64,000 nucleotides of DNA. Origin: Microvirga sp. 3-52 (GTDB lineage Bacteria > Pseudomonadota > Alphaproteobacteria > Rhizobiales > Beijerinckiaceae). The notes below the pieces were generated by a model. That model saw only the letters and a list, made by a program, of their open reading frames with translations, searched no databases and was not told the origin of the DNA. The stretch's first letter is position 1; each line of letters starts with the position of its first letter. The stretch lies in assembly GCF_018383585.1 (NCBI RefSeq), contig NZ_JAHAMK010000024.1, positions 1 to 64,000 of the forward strand. The letters are read 5' to 3'. Of this stretch, positions 26,407-35,800 are shown piece after piece. Position numbers and translations under genes: made by a program.

Positions 26407-26754
26407 TTATTGTGCAGGCTTTCGGCGGCGCGACGTGACCGTCGGCGCCGTTCCCTGAGCGATCTGCAGGCAAGTGAGCATGTCGACATAGCTCGGCGTT
26501 CCACCGATCTGTGCTTCCTGTCCGCACATATCGCGCTGGTTCACAGCCGCACTGCGCCAGATTTCGCGAAGCTGGCGTTCCGCAGCCGTCTCATCTCTCA
26601 TGCAGCTCTCGTACGGGGTCGTGTCCTGGGGGGTGAGGGGCTGGGCGGCCTTGCAGGTCGCCTCGACGTTGAATCGGGGAGGTTCTTGTGCCGCGGCGGG
26701 AAAGCCCGGAAGACTTCCCAACAGCACCATCATACCAAGCGTGTATGCCTTCAT
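26407..26754 (-). CDS. Secreted Cys-containing protein of unknown function
   Basis: This 115-aa protein has a signal peptide (MKAYTLGMMVLLGSLPGFPAAAQ, probable cleavage after AAA/AQ). The mature part contains four Cys (EATCKAAQ, YESCMRDE, QRDMCGQE, MLTCLQI). They are spaced as in small helical periplasmic proteins with two disulfides. It faces the small gene downstream of the protease, tail to tail. I do not recognise a named family. Confidence 0.72.
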   Translation of the reverse strand: MKAYTLGMMVLLGSLPGFPAAAQEPPRFNVEATCKAAQPLTPQDTTPYESCMRDETAAERQLREIWRSAAVNQRDMCGQEAQIGGTPSYVDMLTCLQIAQGTAPTVTSRRRKPAQ

Positions 26755-27033
26755 GGCAGCCTCCCTGCATTATGTGTCGATTGCGCGACCCCGATCTCGA
26801 CAGCCAATCCCCGAATACAGAACACTTGAGACCCGCACGATTTGCCCAACGGCACAGCGCTCAGGGTCACATGTCGCCGCGCAGAGGCTGAAACATAGTG
26901 TAAGGCGTGCGCCCCATCCCTCAAGGGCGCATGTCGGTGGCATTTCAGACTGGTTCCGGATCGGCGTAAATCCGCTTACGCCTTAAGAGCCCTCCAGCGT
27001 GATGAATGGTCGACTTCCGAGCTAACCCCGGGG

Positions 27034-28116
27034 TTACGAACCGGCCTCCTGGCGGCTGTCATTCCCGGGTTCACCCGGGACGTCGGTTTTTTCCCCAAGG
27101 GTCTCGCGCACATAGAGCTTCTTCACCAGCACATAGGTGACGACCGCGAGGGGGAAACCGAAGATCAGGCCAAGCGTACCGAACAGAACGCTGCCGATCA
27201 GGATGGCGAACAGCGCCAGGGCGGGCGGAATGCTGATGACGCTCCTGGCCACGAGAGGGAAAATGACATTGCCCTCGATCTGCTGGATCACGATCACCGC
27301 CAGCACGGTCCAGAGCGCCGTCTCCCCGCTCACGCTGAAGGCGATCAGGACGGCCGGCAGCGCTCCCAGGATCGGTCCGAGGAACGGGATGAAATCGGCC
27401 AGCCCTGCGATGAGACCGAGCGCAATGGAGGAGGGCAGGCCGACCAGCCAGAAGGCGATGGTCGACAGCACTGCGACGCAGGTCATGGCGATCAGCTGCG
27501 AGGTCAGCCACAGCCTCAGGGCCTGTCCGGATGCCTGCAGGGAGCCTTCGACCCGTGCATGATGGCGGATGGGAAACAGCTTGACAAAGCCCTCCCGGTA
27601 GAGACGGGGCGCCGCGGCGACGTAGAGGCCCGCAATCACCACGAGAACGAAATCCGCCAGGCCATCGAGAATGGCGCCGCCGATCCCCGCAAGGCGTGCC
27701 GCCATTCCGCCGGTCGGGGCATTGTTCACGATCTCAGACAGATCGTCGCTCACGGCCCCGAGGCCCAGTTGCTTGCTGAAATTGTCGATCGCGAGGGGAA
27801 GCCGTTCGACGACGTTGGAGAACTGGGCCCGAACCTGGGTTCCGAAAAGAGCAATGATCGCGAGGAACAGGACAAAGATCAGAAGGCTCGCGACGGTCAG
27901 ACCCCATCGTTCGGGCACCCTGAGATAACGCACGAGCGCATCCGAGGCCGCATGCAGAAGAATCGCGACCAGCACGGCGCCGAAGGCGAGAAGTAGAACG
28001 TCCGACAGCTTCCACAGCAGGAAGGCGAGCAAGCCCAGCCCGAGGATGATGAGGGTCTTACGGACGAACTCCGCATCGCCCATGAACCCCCGAACGGAAC
28101 GGTCCTGATCATTCAT
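27034..28116 (-). CDS. AI-2E family transporter / PerM-type permease
   Basis: This 360-aa inner-membrane protein has about eight hydrophobic segments. A long soluble loop (about 100-150: QVRAQFSNVVERLPLAIDNFSKQLG) is followed by the conserved GLADFIPFLGPILGALPAVLIAF and QQIEGNVIFPLVARSVISIPPALALFAILIG segments that mark the family. Members export varied solutes or act as Na+/H+ antiporters, so the name does not prove AI-2 export. It has no operon partner. Confidence 0.92.
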   Translation of the reverse strand: MNDQDRSVRGFMGDAEFVRKTLIILGLGLLAFLLWKLSDVLLLAFGAVLVAILLHAASDALVRYLRVPERWGLTVASLLIFVLFLAIIALFGTQVRAQFSNVVERLPLAIDNFSKQLGLGAVSDDLSEIVNNAPTGGMAARLAGIGGAILDGLADFVLVVIAGLYVAAAPRLYREGFVKLFPIRHHARVEGSLQASGQALRLWLTSQLIAMTCVAVLSTIAFWLVGLPSSIALGLIAGLADFIPFLGPILGALPAVLIAFSVSGETALWTVLAVIVIQQIEGNVIFPLVARSVISIPPALALFAILIGSVLFGTLGLIFGFPLAVVTYVLVKKLYVRETLGEKTDVPGEPGNDSRQEAGS

Positions 28117-28308
28117 CGTTTACGCCTCACCTTCGACCTTGTGACAATCGAGGGGGCGGGGCTCGGTTCCCTCCATCGATGTCGATGTAGATTCAAGTTA
28201 TTTTAGACTACATCTTTTTGGATCGACTTTAAGTCTGTTTGCGCAGTGTCACAATTCGGTGGAACGTATTTTAATCTTCTTGGTTGTTGTGCCATGGAGG
28301 GAACTCGA

Positions 28309-28386
28309 ATGACCTCACAAGTCATCTGTTTTATTCTTGGCACCGTGTTTCCGCTGGCGATGGTCGGTTGGTTATTCATCCACTGA
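28309..28386 (+). CDS. Candidate 25-aa hydrophobic micropeptide
   Basis: An ATG preceded by GGAGGG at about eight bases opens a 25-codon frame, MTSQVICFILGTVFPLAMVGW then LFIH. It encodes essentially one membrane helix. The upstream 190 bases are AT-rich and promoter-like, and a strong terminator begins 65 bases after the stop. The combination of a good ribosome site, hydrophobic product and terminator supports a small membrane protein, but the frame is short enough to arise by chance. Confidence 0.45.
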   Translation: MTSQVICFILGTVFPLAMVGWLFIH

Positions 28387-28451
28387 TGAATATTTTAGAT
28401 CTTCTTCTCTGTCGAAGAGGAATAAGCCGAAGTTGCTTTAGTGCCGCGTAT

Positions 28452-28488
28452 CGAAAAGCCCGCCTGCTATTCTCAGGCGGGCTTTTCG
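28452..28488. terminator. Bidirectional intrinsic terminator
   Basis: A perfect 15-bp stem (CGAAAAGCCCGCCTG / CAGGCGGGCTTTTCG) closes a seven-base loop. It has T tracts on both strands. It lies between the micropeptide on the plus strand and the glycine-zipper gene ending at 28511 on the minus strand. Confidence 0.9.
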
Positions 28489-28510
28489 ACGTCTTATATC
28501 GATTTCCGGT

Positions 28511-28825
28511 TTATCGCACGACTTCCGTACAAGCCTGATTGCCGTAAGTATCGACCGTGCAGGTTCGCTGCTTGATCGAACCCGTTGTTGCTGCGTCGGG
28601 AACGACGACAACTCCAGGAGACGCCTGAGCCTTCGCGTTCTGGTCGGCATGCCCGCCCGCGATGCCACCGACGCCTGCGCCGACAACCGCACCCACGGGT
28701 CCGCCGACGATGGCACCGGTCACCGCGCCGGTTGCGACACCGGCAGCCGTTCCTTCCTGTGCGGAAGCAAATTGAGGCATGGTGAAAACGGATACCGTGG
28801 CGAGGACGAAAGCAAGTTTACGCAT
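28511..28825 (-). CDS. Secreted glycine-zipper protein
   Basis: This 104-aa protein starts at MRKLAFVLATVSVF (28825), with a signal peptide cleaved after FASAQ. Residues about 25-60 are a glycine zipper (GVATGAVTGAIVGGPVGAVVGAGVGG read in pieces), which packs in membranes or oligomers. The C-terminal part has two Cys (RTCTVDTYGNQACTEVV) in a DUF1236-like or SH3-like tail. It is probably an outer-membrane or periplasmic envelope protein of the YMGG/OmpA-zipper type. Confidence 0.8.
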   Translation of the reverse strand: MRKLAFVLATVSVFTMPQFASAQEGTAAGVATGAVTGAIVGGPVGAVVGAGVGGIAGGHADQNAKAQASPGVVVVPDAATTGSIKQRTCTVDTYGNQACTEVVR

Positions 28826-28911
28826 AACTCGGTCCTTGATCAGATAATCGTCTGATCGGGAACGCACCTGTCAGGCTTCAGGTTCCGATATTAGCCTTGG
28901 CGAGAACTCCT

Positions 28912-29502
28912 TTACTTCGTCGCGGCCGCTGCTCGCTTGATCAATTCTTCCTTGAGCGGCTCGGGAAGCTCAATCCCGGTCAGGCGCCAGGTGGTTGCCC
29001 TCAGGCGCAAGGTGATCTTGAACTGGTTGCCCCTGGGCTCATCGGCCGGAAGCGGGATGGTGATGGCGCGGAAACCCTGTGTCTCCGACATGATGAAGGT
29101 CCGCCATGCCTTTCCGAGCGAGGCTGTATCGAAGCCGAGCGGGAAGAAACCGCCGTTGCGGTCCTGGGCACCCGTAGCCTGCTGCAACTGCCCGTCATCG
29201 AGGAGGTCGATGACGGCCTGCGGGGTGATGAGTTCCTCCAGAACAGGGTTGAGGACGGCGGTTCCCGCCTGGGCGGCCGCCTGCTGGCCCAGCCCGTCGA
29301 GATCCTGCGTTTTCAGGTACTCGCCCAGGATCTGCCGCGCGAGGGAAACCCGAAGCGCGTTGAAGTTCACCCGCTCCGTGATCTGGTCCATGTCCCGGGC
29401 CTCGATGGCCTTGGACAGGTCGTACAGTGCGACGAACGGCGAGACCATGAAGATGGCCCAGGCCAGAAAGAGGAGAAAGCTGATCCGCAGAGTCCAACGC
29501 AT
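28912..29502 (-). CDS. DUF2939 domain-containing protein
   Basis: This 196-aa protein has an N-terminal hydrophobic segment (about 5-25: ISFLLFLAWAIFMVSPFVALYDL) that serves as signal anchor. ALYDLSKAIEARDMDQITERVNFNALR is the DUF2939 signature, with PVLEELITPQAVIDLL following. The C-terminal FKITLRLRATTWRLTGIELP is also typical. Function is unknown; it probably faces the periplasm. Confidence 0.88.
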   Translation of the reverse strand: MRWTLRISFLLFLAWAIFMVSPFVALYDLSKAIEARDMDQITERVNFNALRVSLARQILGEYLKTQDLDGLGQQAAAQAGTAVLNPVLEELITPQAVIDLLDDGQLQQATGAQDRNGGFFPLGFDTASLGKAWRTFIMSETQGFRAITIPLPADEPRGNQFKITLRLRATTWRLTGIELPEPLKEELIKRAAAATK

Positions 29503-29611
29503 CGTTCGTCGATTGCCCTTCGATACTCACAGGACGGCCCGAGTGCCGGTCGAAGGGCGAGGGCGCGATATGTGTCGAGAAAGGACCTTATGTGGGCATG
29601 CCGAAGGCAAC

Positions 29612-29640
29612 AAAAAAGGGCGACCGGACGGCCGCCCTTT
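29612..29640 (-). terminator. Intrinsic terminator of the TRAP binding-protein gene
   Basis: AAAGGGCG and CGCCCTTT pair around a 10-base loop that can pair further internally. Read on the minus strand, the stem is followed by a T tract. It begins 25 bases after the stop codon of the gene at 29665-30753. Confidence 0.8.
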
Positions 29641-29664
29641 CTCACGTTCATGACTTCCGACAGA

Positions 29665-31120
<1,456 letters not shown>

Positions 31121-31315
31121 TCAGGATTCCGGCCGGGCGTGGCTTTTGTCGAAGCTCGGATTCTTCGGGACGCTGAAGGCTTCCGCGGCGCAGACCAGCA
31201 TGAACAGAGCGATGACGCCGGCGATTTCGGCCACGCTCACGAGAGCGGAAGAGGGTTCGCCCAAATAAGCGAAAGCGCCCATGACGAGCGCAACAAAAGC
31301 AGCCCAAAAGATCAT
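31121..31315 (-). CDS. Small two-helix membrane protein
   Basis: This 64-aa protein starts at MIFWAAFVALVMGAFAYLG (31315), with GGGGAGAAAG upstream. Two hydrophobic segments (about 1-18 and 25-45) are followed by a basic tail. The composition fits a small integral membrane protein. No family is recognised. Confidence 0.6.
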   Translation of the reverse strand: MIFWAAFVALVMGAFAYLGEPSSALVSVAEIAGVIALFMLVCAAEAFSVPKNPSFDKSHARPES

Positions 31316-31475
31316 GGGCTTTCTCCCCGGCAAAGCTGGATGCGGACAGGTAACGGCTTAGGTCTCAAAAAGTTCCTAATGCCAAGCTGAAAAATTCCTG
31401 ACATGTGCGTTTTTGGCAAGCGGCAAAGCACCCTAAATCCGACAAGCGGCAAAACTATTTCGAGGCACTTGCTCC

Positions 31476-32507
31476 ATGCGGCCATCGATCAATCGGATTG
31501 TTCAGTCACTCGACGCGCCGGACGCTTCGCTCCTGGAGGAAGCGCGCCGGGCTGCGACGCAGCGGGAGGATGCCCATCGGGGCTTCCTGGAGCGCATCCC
31601 CGCTTTTCGCGCCGTCGAGCAGGCGCCGCCCGCTCATCCTCTCCCGTGGACGGGAGCGCTGCGGGTGGCCGCCTTCAACGCCGAACGCCTCAAGAACCGG
31701 CCGGCGACCCGCCGCCTCATGGAGCAGGCCGGAGCCGACATCACCCTGTTCAGCGAAGTCGATCTCGGCATAGCGCGCTCCGGCAACACGCACAACGTTC
31801 GCGACCTGATCGCGGATAGCCGCGCCGGCTATCTCTACGGGGTCGAATACGTGGAGCTCGATCTCGGCGACCGGGACGAGATGCGCGAGCATGCCGGCGA
31901 GCGCAACGCTTGCAGCCTCCACGGCAACGCCATCGTGACTGGGCTCGCCCTGGAGGCGCCGCACCTGATCCCGCTCGAGGAGACGGGGCTGTGGTTTGCC
32001 GGGTTCGAGGGCACGCAAAGGCGCATCGGAGGGCGCATGGCGCTCGCCGCCCGCGTGGCCGGTGCCCCGAAGCCTTTGTGGGTCGTCGGTACGCATCTCG
32101 AAAGCAAGACCGATGCGGCCGACCGGCAGGCGCAGATCCGGACATTGCTGAGGGCGCTCGACGTCATCGCCCCCGGCGCGCCGTGCGTGATCGGCGGCGA
32201 CTTCAACACCAAGGCGCTGCCTCGCGCCGAGGGCGAGCGTCATCTCCTGCTCGAAGCGCCGGAGCGCTGCGAGCCGCTCTTCGCCGATCTCGGGCAGGCC
32301 GGATTTACCTGGGCGGCCGCCAATCTCGCCCTGCCGACCCAGACACCGGGCCCGAAGAACAAGCACATGCCGCCTTTCGGCAAGCTCGATTGGATCGTCG
32401 TGCGCGGTCTCGTGCCGGGCAACCCGCAGATCGTTCCGGCCCTCGACGAACAGGGCAGGGCCGTGTCGGATCACGAGATGATCGCCGTCGATGTCGGGTT
32501 CCTCTGA
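31476..32507 (+). CDS. Endonuclease/exonuclease/phosphatase family protein
   Basis: This 343-aa protein has the DNase I-like fold. The metal and catalytic residues can be placed in VAAFNAERLK (Asn), LFSEVDLG (Glu), VVGTHLESK (His), GGDFNTKAL (Asp, Asn) and VSDHEMI (Asp-His). An N-terminal helical extension of about 60 residues precedes the domain. No signal peptide is visible. The substrate could be DNA, a phospholipid or a sugar phosphate, and the sequence does not decide. Confidence 0.88.
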   Translation: MRPSINRIVQSLDAPDASLLEEARRAATQREDAHRGFLERIPAFRAVEQAPPAHPLPWTGALRVAAFNAERLKNRPATRRLMEQAGADITLFSEVDLGIARSGNTHNVRDLIADSRAGYLYGVEYVELDLGDRDEMREHAGERNACSLHGNAIVTGLALEAPHLIPLEETGLWFAGFEGTQRRIGGRMALAARVAGAPKPLWVVGTHLESKTDAADRQAQIRTLLRALDVIAPGAPCVIGGDFNTKALPRAEGERHLLLEAPERCEPLFADLGQAGFTWAAANLALPTQTPGPKNKHMPPFGKLDWIVVRGLVPGNPQIVPALDEQGRAVSDHEMIAVDVGFL

Positions 32508-32537
32508 ACAGGCGACGGCATCGCCAACGTCGCCGTC

Positions 32538-32837
32538 TCAAATCAATCCGCTCGAGATGCCCGCGTCCATACGCCGATCGGTTCCTTCGCCGTCCGGAGA
32601 AATCTCGTTGCGCCGAGATTGTCTCACGAGCGCGCGAAGCCGGACGAGGTTGACCGGGAGAAGGACGACATGCAGGGCAAGGACCGGAATGAACAGGCCC
32701 ATCGCCCCGTAGCCGATGAAGCAGATATTGGCTCCGATCGCCATGATGCGCATGGGCATCATGGTTTTCTGGGCGAAGGTCGCCAGGGTCAGGCCGGAGG
32801 CGGCATAGCCCATGAGGTCGATCCAGCCCACAATCAT
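32538..32837 (-). CDS. Small membrane protein, three-helix
   Basis: This 99-aa protein has three hydrophobic segments (about 4-24, 30-48, 50-65). The pattern YAASGLTLATFAQKTMMPMRIMAIGANICFIGYG resembles the membrane part found in front of some cyclic-nucleotide-binding proteins and in YgjV-like proteins. A polar tail of about 30 residues follows. Function is unknown. Confidence 0.7.
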   Translation of the reverse strand: MIVGWIDLMGYAASGLTLATFAQKTMMPMRIMAIGANICFIGYGAMGLFIPVLALHVVLLPVNLVRLRALVRQSRRNEISPDGEGTDRRMDAGISSGLI

Positions 32838-32904
32838 GACTGAGCTCCCCGTGACGATTCACGTCATCATGCCTTGGGATCGGTTCCGGTCGGGCGAGGC
32901 TGCC

Positions 32905-33258
32905 TCATCGCCGATCGGGAAGCGCATCGGCGCCAGGGTAAAGGTCTACCGACGCTGAGCGTCCCCGGCGCCGCTCGTATTCCAGGCGCTTCCAGGCCGT
33001 CAGGCTCACGATCAGGGCACAGCACAAGGTGTTGGCGGCAAAGACCGCAGCCATGCGCCAGTCATCCACGACGAGGATCGCGTAGGCGACCGTGGACAGA
33101 TGGGAGACGCCGAAGAGGGTCCAGGTGGTGTAGGAAATGGCCGCCGCGCCCTGGGCGTCGCGGCCGATCTTCACCATCTGCGGCAGATAGGCGAAGACCC
33201 GGGCCGTGTTGCAGGCGGTGAACACGAGCAGGGCGGCGTCCGCCGACGTGATCGCCAT
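32905..33258 (-). CDS. PQ-loop / SemiSWEET-like small membrane protein
   Basis: This 117-aa protein starts at ATG 33258; a TTG at 33264 is possible. It has three hydrophobic segments, and a PQ-loop signature FAYLPQMVKI is followed by AISYTTWTLFGVSHL, as in SemiSWEET/PQ-loop repeats that dimerise to transport small solutes. A basic tail of about 30 residues extends beyond the fold. The gene upstream on this strand ends three bases away, so the two are likely co-transcribed. Confidence 0.78.
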   Translation of the reverse strand: MAITSADAALLVFTACNTARVFAYLPQMVKIGRDAQGAAAISYTTWTLFGVSHLSTVAYAILVVDDWRMAAVFAANTLCCALIVSLTAWKRLEYERRRGRSASVDLYPGADALPDRR

Positions 33259-33260
33259 GA

Positions 33261-33611
33261 TCAATCCGCAACGTGCATGCTGGTGGGACAGAAGGCGACG
33301 ACTTCGCCCTGCGTTTCCAGGATCCTGTAGGCGACCCTGTTGAGCCTGTCGGCCCCGAAGCGCTCGTAGAGAACGGTCGCCGCGGAGCGCGGCTCGCTCA
33401 CGTAGCTGCGCCCGACGAGGTGCAGGGCGGCCGCGCCTTCATCCGGACCGAATTTGCTTGCGTAATAGAGGCCCCGGCATCTGCAGCCTGTCGCGTCGGT
33501 TTCGGAAATGGACTGGCATTCGCCCTCCACATCCAGTGCCATCTCGCCCCCGTGGACCTGGGACGCCGCGATGACGAGGCTGAACGGGATGGCCAGTAGC
33601 GCGTATCTCAT
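33261..33611 (-). CDS. Secreted Cys-containing protein of unknown function
   Basis: This 116-aa protein has a signal peptide (MRYALLAIPFSLVIAASQVHG). The mature part contains four Cys (GECQSIS, TGCRCRG, VAFCPTS). SEPRSAATVLYERFGADRLNRVAYRILE forms a helical C-terminal half. It is probably periplasmic. No named family is recognised. It forms a two-gene unit with the PQ-loop protein gene. Confidence 0.7.
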   Translation of the reverse strand: MRYALLAIPFSLVIAASQVHGGEMALDVEGECQSISETDATGCRCRGLYYASKFGPDEGAAALHLVGRSYVSEPRSAATVLYERFGADRLNRVAYRILETQGEVVAFCPTSMHVAD

Positions 33612-33786
33612 CTGCTGCTCCTGTTCGTGAGGATCGAATCAATGAAGAGCGCTCTTGAATCAGGATGAGATGGATGAAGCGGAACGTCCTCCGCCATATG
33701 GCGGAGGAGGATCGATTTGATCCCGATTAGGATGCGAAGATGTGCTCGTGCGCACTTCGCCGTTCATGCGAGCAGCGGGGGATTTC

Positions 33787-34884
33787 ATGAAGCCCGACAG
33801 AGCCTTCTCCGACCTGATCGGCCGCATCTACGATTGCGCCCTCGACACGAGCGCGTGGCCCGTGGTCCTCGGAGAGATCGCGGACGCTCTCGGCGGTGTC
33901 ATGGCGGATGTGACCGTCGTCCATCCTCTCGAGCCCAAGCTGACCACGGCGGCCGTATACAACTGGCCGGACGAACTCGTCGAGCGTATTCAAGCAAGCT
34001 CCCGGATCAACCCTACTCTTGCCATCGGGCTCACGGCGCCACTCTGCGAGCCGTTATGCACCACACGAGACTACCCCGACCTACACAAGAGCCGCTATTG
34101 GCGAAGCTGCTTGGCCGGCCGTGGGCTCTACGATTACGTCCTCGCGCCGGTGACGCGAACGGTAACCAGCTTTTCCTCGTGGGGCGTCGTGGGCAGCGAG
34201 GCCAAAGGCCCCTTCACGGATGAAGACCTCGAATTGGCGCGGCTGCTCTCGCCGCACATCAAGCGGGCGGTCGAGATCTCTGGCGTCATCGGCCATCAGC
34301 GGGTGGAGACCGGGACCCTGCGATCGGCTCTCGATGCGCTGGCAACGCCGGCCCTCATCGTGGAGCGCGACGGCACGATCCTGTTTTGCAACCGGGCCGC
34401 CGATGCGGAGCTCGCCTCGCGGCAGGTGCTGCGCGAAAACGGCGGCCGCCTGATGGGGATGACGCCGGATGCCGCGAGGCTGCTCGGCACGCTCGCTTCC
34501 GTCGGGGGGCATGGAATGCAGAAAGGCATCGATGCCTTTCTGACGGACGCTGCGGGACGAACCCTGCATGCCACCGGCGTGGCCCTCGAGCAGGCCGGAG
34601 AAGAGATCGGCAGTCCCATCCTGCTGCTGCTGCGCGAGCCCGAGGCTTCGCTCACGACGCCCCTTTCGAGCGCGGCCTCCCTGTATCAGCTCACCACTGC
34701 CGAAATCCAGGTGCTGGGTCAGGTTCTCCAAGGCCATGCCCTGGCCGATACCGCCGATATCCTGGGACTCGCCCGCTCGACGGTGAAGACGCACCTGGAG
34801 GCGATCTACCGGAAGACGCAGACGCATCGTCAGGCCGAGCTCGTTTCCAGAATCATGAGCCTGACGTCGCCCCTCAAGCGATGA
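33787..34884 (+). CDS. LuxR family transcriptional regulator
   Basis: This 365-aa regulator is read from MKPDRAFSDLIGRIYDCALD (33787), after a G-rich ribosome site. The N-terminal part (about 1-180) is a GAF-like sensory region and residues about 195-290 look PAS-like (LDALATPALIVERDGTILFCNRAAD). The C-terminal LuxR helix-turn-helix (about 305-360) contains LTTAEIQVLGQVLQGHALADTADILGLARSTVKTHLEAIYRKT. No autoinducer-synthase gene is nearby, so the signal is unknown. It lies directly upstream of the GTA cluster on the same strand, but a regulatory link is not shown. Confidence 0.9.
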   Translation: MKPDRAFSDLIGRIYDCALDTSAWPVVLGEIADALGGVMADVTVVHPLEPKLTTAAVYNWPDELVERIQASSRINPTLAIGLTAPLCEPLCTTRDYPDLHKSRYWRSCLAGRGLYDYVLAPVTRTVTSFSSWGVVGSEAKGPFTDEDLELARLLSPHIKRAVEISGVIGHQRVETGTLRSALDALATPALIVERDGTILFCNRAADAELASRQVLRENGGRLMGMTPDAARLLGTLASVGGHGMQKGIDAFLTDAAGRTLHATGVALEQAGEEIGSPILLLLREPEASLTTPLSSAASLYQLTTAEIQVLGQVLQGHALADTADILGLARSTVKTHLEAIYRKTQTHRQAELVSRIMSLTSPLKR

Positions 34885-35117
34885 CCCGAATCGGTCGGTC
34901 CCGGACGACGGCATCCGCCCGCTGAACGCTGGTATTCCGTGAATGCATGGAACGGAAGGACGGTTTCCCCTTCATTGACGTCCTGTTCTGATTTCGGTCC
35001 CATAGCGGCGTGATATTATCCTTTAATTCCTCGCCTTGCAGAACATTTGCGAACGAGGATTTCCGGCCGTCGGCGCCTGAGCAGGGCCGCCCCGGGGGAG
35101 TGACAGGAATTTCCGCC

Positions 35118-35146
35118 TTGACAGCGTCACGCTGATAGAGTACAAA
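35118..35146 (+). promoter_or_regulatory. Strong sigma-70-like promoter upstream of the GTA cluster
   Basis: TTGACA (35118-35123) and TACAAA (35141-35146) are separated by exactly 17 bases. This is the best promoter match in the window. The predicted start near 35153 precedes a terminator and then the gp1 gene. Confidence 0.65.
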
Positions 35147-35152
35147 ACGTGA

Positions 35153-35236
35153 ACACTGAAGAAGTGTGAATGCAGCCCCGCATCACAGGTCCGGTGCAAC
35201 CTCCGCCGCCCAAGCCCCCGCTTGGGCGGTTTTTTA
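35153..35236 (+). ncRNA. Candidate small RNA or attenuated leader before the GTA cluster
   Basis: A strong promoter and an intrinsic terminator bracket about 83 bases. The product would be a short RNA with a C-rich CCUCCGCCGCCC segment and a terminal 10-bp hairpin. A frame beginning ATGCAG at 35170 runs through it and encodes a Pro-rich stretch over the hairpin 5' arm, so a leader peptide is an alternative. It could be a free sRNA or an attenuator for the terminase genes. Confidence 0.4.
35206..35235 (+). terminator. Intrinsic terminator in front of gp1
   Basis: The perfect 10-bp stem CCGCCCAAGC/GCTTGGGCGG closes a CCCC loop and is followed by TTTTTT. It lies 13 bases before the gp1 start codon, so transcripts from the promoter at 35118 must read through it to reach the GTA genes. 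Confidence 0.9.
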
Positions 35237-35248
35237 TTGGCTTTTGTC

Positions 35249-35800
35249 ATGCCCCAGAGAATCGAGATCACCGACGAACAGAGGCAGCAGGCCTGGGACA
35301 TCTATGCCCGCGAGCCGAAGAAGCATCTGCCGGAGATCCAGACGTTTCTCGGAGTCAGCGCAGGCACCTTCGTGCGGATGCGCCAGCGCTGGGGCTGGCC
35401 GCCGCGCCAGGCGGCGCTCTCCGAGAATGCCCTGAGCAAGGCCGCGAAGGACGAGGGCGGGGCAGCCGGCCTTCAGAAGGCCGCCGCCGCGTCCGTGAAG
35501 GATGCGGCGCGGGCTCTGGCGCAGGCGACACGGGCGCAGATCGACGCTCTCATGGATGAGCAGCGGACCGGACGCGCCAAGGATCACGACAAGACGGCCC
35601 GACGGCTCGCCTCCTACGCCAAGACGCTGGCGGCCGCCCGGGCCCTGCTGGGACAGGAAGGCTCACCGCTCGATGAAACCGGGCACAACGACAACAAACC
35701 ACGGCGCAGCCTCCACGAGCTGCGCGACGAACTTGCTCACCATCTTGACCGGGTTATCGCGGAAGAGGAGGCTCGCGGATGCGACGGCATCCTGGTGTGA
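35249..35800 (+). CDS. GTA gp1-like protein (putative small terminase)
   Basis: This 183-aa protein begins at MPQRIEITDEQRQQAWDIY. An N-terminal helix-turn-helix-like segment (LPEIQTFLGVSAGTFVRMRQRWGW) suggests DNA binding. A helical, Lys/Ala-rich middle follows, and the end reads HELRDELAHHLDRVI. Position directly in front of the large terminase gene and the HTH fit a small terminase, corresponding to gene 1 of the Rhodobacter GTA. It overlaps the terminase reading frame by about 50 bases. The functional call rests on context. Confidence 0.7.
   Translation: MPQRIEITDEQRQQAWDIYAREPKKHLPEIQTFLGVSAGTFVRMRQRWGWPPRQAALSENALSKAAKDEGGAAGLQKAAAASVKDAARALAQATRAQIDALMDEQRTGRAKDHDKTARRLASYAKTLAAARALLGQEGSPLDETGHNDNKPRRSLHELRDELAHHLDRVIAEEEARGCDGILV

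Noticed and set aside
34934-34956. Palindrome TTCCGT..ATGCAT..ACGGAA after the luxR gene
   Set aside because: The arms are only six bases and no T tract follows, so neither operator nor terminator can be supported.
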